Assembly: GCA_030698575.1 (NCBI GenBank)
Contig: JAUYMQ010000226.1
Location: forward strand, 1-5,357
Origin: Deltaproteobacteria bacterium
Lineage (GTDB): Bacteria; JAUYMQ01
DNA length: 5,357 bases
Direction of reading: 5' to 3'
Shown piece after piece: positions 5,279 through 5,357 of the stretch. The position numbers were made by a program, and so were the translations under genes. The notes beneath the pieces were generated by a model. It saw only the letters and a program-made list of their open reading frames with translations, made no database searches and was not told the DNA's origin. Each line of letters opens with the position of its first letter. Position 1 is the stretch's first letter.

Positions 5279-5300
5279 GGCGCTTTCATCGCCAAGCGCC
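5279..5300. repeat. Perfect 7-bp inverted repeat in the divergent intergenic region
   Basis: GGCGCTT (5279-5285) and AAGCGCC (5294-5300) flank an 8-nt spacer. It sits just ahead of the TGCTAGTCT element, over the place where a -35 would be, so it could be an operator. A separate 8-bp palindrome, TGTTAACA, is at 5249-5256. No T-run follows on either strand, so it does not look like an intrinsic terminator. Confidence 0.4.
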
Positions 5301-5304
5301 GTTC

Positions 5305-5313
5305 TGCTAGTCT
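5305..5313 (+). promoter_or_regulatory. Candidate extended -10 element for a gene starting beyond the right edge
   Basis: TGCTAGTCT resembles an extended -10 (TG, one base, then TAGTCT at 5308-5313). The region 17-18 bp upstream (TTTCAT/TTCATC) is a poor -35. With the GGAGG at 5353-5357 it would give a leader of roughly 40 nt, which is coherent with a gene pointing right. Confidence 0.3.
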
Positions 5314-5352
5314 CTCCGGCATCGTCGACCATGAAGACGGCCTGAAAATCGC

Positions 5353-5357
5353 GGAGG
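5353..5357 (+). promoter_or_regulatory. Shine-Dalgarno sequence at the right edge, probable start of a divergent gene
   Basis: The window ends in GCGGAGG. GGAGG is a strong SD core, so a plus-strand start codon is expected within about 5-10 bases past the edge. The only complete frame nearby is ATG at 5331 with TGA at 5343-5345 (four codons), which has no SD. Confidence 0.4.

Overview
The window is high-GC bacterial chromosomal DNA with four complete protein genes and no tRNA, rRNA, CRISPR array, insertion sequence or phage gene that I can recognise. GC-rich codon use, a Wzx-type lipid-linked oligosaccharide flippase and two membrane-anchored envelope proteins suggest a Gram-negative-type envelope. 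The lineage cannot be fixed from this sequence; a deltaproteobacterial-like or other high-GC environmental phylum is only a guess.

Layout. Positions 1-404 are non-coding as far as I can tell and carry several inverted repeats. The most notable are a 13-bp interrupted inverted repeat (232-280) and a hairpin (367-384) that hides a consensus Shine-Dalgarno sequence. Positions 405-1733 (+) encode a 12-helix oligosaccharide flippase (COG2244/RfbX-like). A structured 216-nt gap follows, holding the palindrome TTCTTCAAGAA, which resembles the arms of the upstream repeat. Positions 1950-2990 (+) encode a transglutaminase-like protein with a Cys-His-Asp triad, one membrane segment at each end, and a GTG start supported by a good RBS.

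On the minus strand, rsmI (5159-4290) is followed by an SGNH/GDSL hydrolase with a TPR-like insertion (4303-2909). They overlap by 14 nt and look like a translationally coupled pair. The hydrolase and the transglutaminase-like gene converge and overlap by 82 bp, so the last 26 residues of the latter are encoded opposite the catalytic C-terminus of the former.

Positions 5160-5357 lie between rsmI and what is probably a divergent gene just outside the window. They contain five degenerate copies of a 13-bp tandem repeat (5171-5235), a perfect 7-bp inverted repeat, a TGCTAGTCT promoter-like element and a GGAGG at the very edge.

How the genes fit together. The flippase would move a lipid-linked oligosaccharide across the inner membrane. 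The transglutaminase-like protein and the SGNH hydrolase are both predicted to place a catalytic domain outside the cytoplasm, where they could process or modify envelope polymers or proteins. That link is inferred from gene position and domain type. RsmI is a housekeeping 16S rRNA methyltransferase and probably shares only a transcript with the hydrolase. The strongest candidates for something new are the shared TCTTCAAGA motif ahead of both plus-strand genes, the hidden SD leader, the overprinted C-terminal tail and the 13-bp repeat leader of rsmI.
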